A DNA stretch of 64,000 nucleotides from assembly GCF_910592395.1 (NCBI RefSeq), contig NC_088326.1, positions 4,033,001 to 4,097,000 of the forward strand, in the 5' to 3' direction. The position numbers and the translations under genes were made by a program. The notes below the pieces were generated by a model, which saw nothing but the letters and a program-made list of their open reading frames with translations, was not told the DNA's origin and did no database searches. Origin of the DNA: Lineus longissimus (taxonomy: Eukaryota; Nemertea; Pilidiophora; Heteronemertea; Lineidae). Positions within the stretch are counted from its first letter, which is position 1. The number at the start of each line of letters is the position of its first letter. Of the stretch, positions 58,509 through 64,000 are shown piece by piece.

Positions 58509-58687
58509 CAGTGGAACCTCCCTTAGCGGATACCTCTTTATTAAGGACAACCTCTCTATCAAGGACACCAGTTTTGGTCCCAAAATTGGTGGTTTCCATT
58601 CAATTTCACCTTTCTAATCAGGACACTTCTCTATGAAGCACAGTACTTCTTAATCCCGAGGGTGTCCTTAGTAGAGAAATTCTAAGG
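58509..58687 (-). mobile_element. TA-flanked MITE family T2, diverged
   Basis: Flanked by TA at 58507-58508 and 58688-58689. Starts CAGTGGAACCTCCCTTAGCG; the far end is decayed (AGTAGAGAAATTCTAAGG). Confidence 0.75.
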
Positions 58688-58850
58688 TACAATTTCTTGT
58701 TCTCTTGGTCAGCTGGAAGCTCTATACCAGAGGGACTTGACGGGCATGTTTTTTTCATACGACTTTCACCCATGTCATTAGAATTGGCCTCCCTTGAAGA
58801 GCTTCATAATCATCATGTCATTCATTTGTTTATTATCTTTTTCCTTGCAG

Positions 58851-58904
58851 ATTCATATGAAAGAATCGATTTACATTTTGTGGAAATTGGCCTGATTTGA
58901 AAAG
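58851..58904 (+). other. Weak candidate for an isolated 54-nt exon
   Basis: A pyrimidine-rich tract ending TTTTTCCTTGCAG precedes 58851 and GGTGAGTC follows 58904, a good acceptor and donor pair. The only frame without an early stop reads SYERIDLHFVEIGLI then TGA near the end. As coding it could only be a terminal exon; alternatively it is a UTR exon or a chance pair. No gene assignment is possible. Confidence 0.2.
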
Positions 58905-60420
58905 GTGAGTCAATATTCTATAAACTACATTTCATTTATTATCATTTGCTACCCTGAAATATTGGAATCATGCTAAGTAGGATGTTGAAGGCATTGCTGA
59001 GTTAGATGTTAAGGGGCTTCTGGTTAGAAAACAGTCTATGCACACGTGGCAGCGACCTGCAAGTCAATATCAGACTCAGCAATTTCCAGTTTTACCCGCA
59101 GACAAGAGATCTTCGTGTCGCACACTGCAGCGATTGTAATCACACGTGACAGCAACTCAAATTGCCCCTTCTGTGGCCCTTAACTCTTTTCCCACAGCCA
59201 GAGACAAAATTAGAAAATCATCGCAATTTTCCCCCTCGGCCAGTAGGAAAACACATCATCAAACTTTCTTTTAAACGCTCTTGTTCTCAAAAGTCCATAA
59301 AATATTTTAAGAGCTCAAGCCAATTTTCTTAATTAAAAAGCTTTGTGATACCCTACCATTTCATGACAGAGGGATGACTAGAGACAATGAAATCTATGAT
59401 GTCTTAGTTGACTATTTGGAGGCGAGTCATGCGCTGTGTTTAGTTGAAACTCTTGTTCGTTTAGGTAATGAATCATTGTTCTGTTTCTTGAAAGTCTGCA
59501 ACTATATAAATTTTCTTTGTTTTGGGGAAAAAATTTCAGATACGTTACTTTGATTAGTCTCGGTGTGAGTACTGGTTCTGCGTCTGCCAGCACTGGCAGC
59601 TGTTCCTGAACCGTGTTGCGTGACGGAGAGGTGGCAAGCCAAAGGTCAGTCAAGGAGCATAGGAGGTGCTCCCAGAACAGAGGGTCTGGTAGCCGTCCCC
59701 CAGAAAAATTTGCAGTTTACAAACCCTTAGATGCGATTTCCCGGCATCTGAGCAGTGAAAATAAGATCTGTATCGCACCTCTATCCCTGAAGATCGAGAA
59801 CGCGTAAATTCTGCCAACATTACTCGAAGAGCAGCGCCCAGATGCTTTGGCTTCTTTGGCTGCTTCAATATTTTACACCAACCCAAGCGGTTTTGACTGC
59901 CTAACCATAACCGCTGAATTCAAAACAGGGCTTCATTAGCGCAGTGCAAAGTGCGGTTCATTCTAAATTCAGGTGTTCAGAAATGAGCGCCGCAGGGACC
60001 TGGGATGACAACCACCACCAACAAGCGATTATTGTTGCATGCGATTTTAATTGCATGTCGCAGCGACTTTGATTGCTCTTTTCCCGGGTGCTTGATGAAA
60101 TTGTCAGCCGAGCAGAAGCTGTGCCAACTACCTTGATGATTTGGGTGTGGCCGTGGAATAGGAAACCAGATAGAGCAGCTTCCAATCAAATTTTCTCAGT
60201 TAATCGAGTCTACTTCATTGCGGAAATGTCACTTAATCCCATAAGTGATGGATATTGTCTGCAAAGTTGCCATCGCAGACGCAATCATCAACAACTCCAC
60301 CAGTCGGTGCAGAGTCGTTGTGGGACTTCACCTGGAAATCAGCTTGCTCTATTTCGTTAAATCTGAACTGTCAGTAAACGTAAACAGTATTGCCTCCGTG
60401 ACAATTTGACGGATGAAAAT
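58905..60420. other. Intergenic, no gene recognised
   Basis: Contains GCAGCGACCTGCAAGT, GCAGCGATTGTAATCACACG and CATGTCGCAGCGACTTTGAT words (59050-59150 and 60055-60075) related to the repeat at 61755-61990. No exon could be supported. Confidence 0.45.
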
Positions 60421-60421
60421 A

Positions 60422-60545
60422 CAGTAGGATCCCCTTTATTGACCCTCTCTAATAAGGACACCCTGTCTCTTAAGGCTGCAGGTTTTGGTCCAAAATTGTT
60501 TGTTTCCATCAAATTTGACCTCTCTAATCTGGACACCTCTTTATA
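60422..60545 (-). mobile_element. TA-flanked MITE family T2, truncated
   Basis: TA at 60420-60421, then CAGTAGGATCCCCTTTATTG and TTTGACCTCTCTAATCTGGA. The distal end is missing. Confidence 0.75.
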
Positions 60546-60674
60546 TTTATACCTAGAAATGTGAAATGTAGTTGACATTTCTGATGCAAATCAGCCAGAC
60601 AAGGCATACATGTATACACTAATAAATAAAATAGAGTCTAAAATGAAAAATTAAAAAGTTAACCTTTTTCTTAA

Positions 60675-61206
<532 letters not shown>

Positions 61207-61754
61207 TTAAAGTGAAATAGTTTATTTTTTTCCTCCCTCAAAGCAATTCCAGGCAGAAATTCTTTGAAGTGCCTAACTCACAAGCAATTTTTTTGGGCAA
61301 TGAGCAAAATGTGGATCGTGTGCCTGTGGGTGTCATATAAATTAAGTTGGCTCTGCAACAATGTTCTTGATTGAAAGATTCCGGGGGCAAAAATCCAGCA
61401 GCAGTTGAACGAGATGAAGCTGTGAATAATTCAAACGTGCTCTCGTCCCAGAGGCATTGCCGTTCCATGTTTTTATCACCCTGCACCGTAGCGCACGCCA
61501 GAATTGTCGAGTTATCCTGTGAATTATTAAGTCGATTGTGCGATGATTCGTTTCTTTTTCTTGTTCTGTTCAGCAAGGACCATCATTTGCTAAATTGTCC
61601 AGCAGATCAGCATTTTTTATTGCTGCAACCTGAGATAATTATTGTTGTCGTGTGCGATAAAATGTTGCTGGTCTGAAGGTAAACTGGTAATGGCTGAGTT
61701 TGATGTTTGACATAAGTCACAGCGATCACCACTCTTGTTGAAGCGCATCTGCCA

Positions 61755-61990
61755 TGACCACTGCATACAAGAGATTTTGTCACAGGCGATTATAATCGCA
61801 GGTCAGAGTAACAAAAATCGCTTATCTGCGGCACTCTTTGCCGTGTTTAACTTTCAAAATGGGGTCTTGGTAAATTTTGCAACAATCATCGTAAAGTGCC
61901 ACGCAAACGACCGATATTAGTTGCTGGAACCTGCATCTGTCATGACCCTGTCACAGGTTGCAGTGACTAAAATCACCTGTTTGTGCGGCA
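61755..61990 (+). repeat. Two-copy repeat with GCGATTATAATCGC palindrome
   Basis: GATTTTGTCACAGGCGATTA, TAATCGCAGGTCAGAG, AAAAATCGCTTATCTGCGGC then CACTCTTT at 61771-61840 is echoed by CATGACCCTGTCACAGGTTG, CAGTGACTAAAATCACCTG and TGTGCGGCACTTG at 61940-61996. The same words occur at 6520-6580 and 31540-31592. Confidence 0.55.
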
Positions 61991-61996
61991 CTTGAT

Positions 61997-63155
61997 ATTG
62001 TCAGCAATGTCTTATTCAACAAGTCAGGATTAACAACGATTTCATACCAGGAATACGCTGTGAATAATAACAACCCAGTGCCAAGCCGTGCTGAGGAAGA
62101 AAGTCAAATGTTTGCCATTTGGCTCAAATGACAAATGTCATGTTCCTCGCGGAAAACTATTATTTCGAAACTAATGGACCATTTTGCTCGAGGCAGCTCT
62201 TTCAGGAGTATTTGTCTGCCCCGGTTTTGTATAAAACATTGGCTTTTCAATTTCATTTGGTTAACTCTTTTATTGGTAGAGTCTGACATGCTGTCAATTT
62301 CAGCAGAAGTGGTCCCAAAATGTTGACTTGTCAAAACTGCTATTGAAAAGCTCTCAAAATGATACAAAGTGGGATTGTTAAATGCTGTTCTGATAATAGA
62401 GGTCAAATCAAAAGAACTTTGTCAATTTCACCAAAATGGCTGTCTTTGTAGAGCAGGTGTTGTGTTAAGGGAGGCTTCCACTATTGATGTTCCATTCGAC
62501 ATTTTGTCGGTTTCAGCACCTGTCAGCTTAGAGACTGGAAGCCCTGTTCACTATCCAGTAATCCTTCGTGGCCTTCAAGCCTTTCTTGAGACAATATCGA
62601 TTGAATGTTTTGCCTGGAGCTTTCCTTGTTATTTCCCAATGAAATGCTTCAAATTGTCCAATCTTCTTTGGTTGATGTGGCGTCTAGAAATGTCCGGTAG
62701 TTACTACTATAAAGTTGCTGCCAAATTAGTAAAAAGAGTCATGAAACTAACCATTAATTAGTAGGTCTAAAATTGCCATTAGAATGGTTAGAATTACTAA
62801 TTTTGAGACTTAAAACAACTGATTTCACAGTAGAGACCTGTGTATGTCACCAACTGACGTCACCCGAGCCAGTGCTAACTTCAGACATCCGCCTGGTGGT
62901 GAGATTAGGGTATCGATATCATGATCCCAATAACCTCAGTTTGTGTGCCCATAGCCAGAGGCTTGATAACAAAACGCATATATCTTATATAACTCTCCGT
63001 GATCTGATTATCTGGTTATCTCTGATATTATCCGCTGCGTAAACACGCTGAATTATTTATCGCAGCTGAGTACCCGAAGTGTGATGAGAATCTCTGGTAA
63101 GTGGAGACAATTTCTCCTCAGCAAATATCACATAATAATTGTTGGCAAAGTTGTA
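61997..63155. other. Intergenic, no gene recognised
   Basis: Frames at 62104-62406 (minus), 62369-62761 and 62773-63042 (plus) match no known protein and lack consistent splice sites. Confidence 0.45.
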
Positions 63156-63331
63156 CAGTAGAACCTCTCTATTAAGGACACCCTTGGGACTGACAAGTGG
63201 TGTCCTTAATAGAGAGGTGTCCTGATTAGAGAGGTCAAATTGAATGGAAACAACCAATTAGGGACCAAAGCAAGTGTCCGTAATAGAGGTTGTCCTTAAT
63301 AGAGAGGTGTCCGCTAAGGGAGGTTCCACTG
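63156..63331 (+). mobile_element. TA-flanked MITE family T2, full-length copy
   Basis: Flanked by TA at 63154-63155 and 63332-63333. Starts CAGTAGAACCTCTCTATTAA and ends AAGGGAGGTTCCACTG. 176 bp, the same length as 12054-12229. Confidence 0.9.
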
Positions 63332-63427
63332 TACTTCTAAAGATAGTGTGTGTTGTGGGATTATTGTATAATTAGCAATTTTTCGATTGGATGAGGTTCA
63401 GATCTCGAAACCTTTTAACTCTTTATT

Positions 63428-63490
63428 GGCTCACCGGTAGGTGAGTCTATGTCATACCACAATGTTCTTCATCTGTCATCGTCAGTCATA
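63428..63490 (-). repeat. Fragment of the (ACG)n-tailed repeat family
   Basis: GGCTCACCGGTAGGTGAGTC followed by TATGTCATACCAC and CATCTGTCATCGTCAGTC corresponds, inverted, to the 3' hairpin end of 17690-17745. Confidence 0.5.
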
Positions 63491-63549
63491 CTAATAAAAA
63501 ATCAAAAACAGTGGGAAGCTTCTTAAGTGCTACATGTATTGCTTAAGGA

Positions 63550-63713
63550 ATTGAACCCGAGGCGGAGGACCTTGGTTGAGTTACCAAGACACTCGAGGGT
63601 GGAGCTAAAATACAGTCCAAACCCGAGCCGACAGGCGAGGGTTTGGACGAAATTTTAGCTCCACCCGAGAGTGTCTTGGTAACTCAACCAAGGTCCGAAG
63701 CCGAGGGTTCAAT
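63550..63713. mobile_element. Near-perfect hairpin MITE, about 164 bp
   Basis: ATTGAACCCGAGGCGGAGGA and CCTTGGTTGAGTTACCAAGA are mirrored at 63674-63713 (TCTTGGTAACTCAACCAAGG and GCCGAGGGTTCAAT). GGTGGAGCTAAAAT and AGTCCAAACCCGAGCC are mirrored around a GACAGG loop at about 63630. Arms of about 77 bp. Confidence 0.85.
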
Positions 63714-64000
63714 TTCTATTCTAAAATACCTCAAACTTAAAAAGATAGGCCACGAAATAACTTGAATATGTGCGAATTTGGCAAATTCCATCCATCGCCT
63801 GCCCGGAGCGCCGGTAGCGCCGTTGTTTACATTATGTTACGGCAGCCCGTATAGGAAGTCCGGATCGGCTCGCTCAAGTGACGCTAAAATCCGCGCAAAT
63901 GGGCTATTTGGAGCGTTTTTCTCAGCAAATATGTGTAGTGCTCATTAAAAAACTTAGGGTGGTTGATGCTTCCTTGGCTGATTTGTGTTTGAAGCAGTGT

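Noticed and set aside
62369-62761. 130-aa frame
   Set aside because: No family resemblance and no start context or splice evidence; kept as non-coding.

Overview
This is intron-rich, repeat-rich animal nuclear DNA. Exons of roughly 85-230 bp are bounded by GT-AG sites, the genes are conserved animal housekeeping genes, and many families of hairpin/MITE elements, tRNA-derived SINEs and minisatellites are interspersed. The repeat landscape (foldback-type element, TTAA-flanked MITEs, (ACG)n-tailed repeat) looks like a marine invertebrate. I cannot name the species or be sure of the phylum.

Layout. (1) 1-10,037, plus strand: the 3' two-thirds of TRAPPC9, the TRAPPII subunit also called NIBP. Sixteen exons join in frame to 753 residues plus stop. 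One intron (7,391-8,085) is only readable as a U12-type AT-AC intron. (2) 10,038-19,547: intergenic or 3'-UTR DNA between two convergent genes, with MITEs, a 1-kb foldback-like element whose arms are minisatellite and which sits between 10-bp direct repeats (13,431-14,460), and two blocks of tandem repeats. (3) 19,548-24,625, minus strand: a complete nine-exon Rag GTPase C/D gene (RRAGC-like, 422 aa). (4) 24,626-64,000: about 39 kb with no gene I can confirm. It is either intergenic or the intron of a gene whose exons lie elsewhere. It holds hairpin MITEs, a 1.8-kb inverted-repeat element, a likely ATP synthase subunit g pseudogene, a one-sided copy of the minisatellite array, a belt of diverged tandem arrays (45.2-54.0 kb), the 3' end of a LINE, a SINE whose body is amplified eight times, an internally deleted piggyBac element and one weak orphan-exon candidate.

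The two real genes are linked only loosely in function. TRAPPC9 acts in Golgi/endosomal trafficking and Rab activation. RagC/D acts in lysosomal amino-acid signalling to TORC1. They are convergent and not an operon. I found no CRISPR array, rRNA, intact tRNA, bacterial-type operon or viral gene. I see no convincing new multi-gene system. The most notable signals are the AT-AC intron, the foldback element, the TTAA-element families and the tandem amplifications. Boundaries of repeats were read by eye and are approximate unless a target-site duplication is given.
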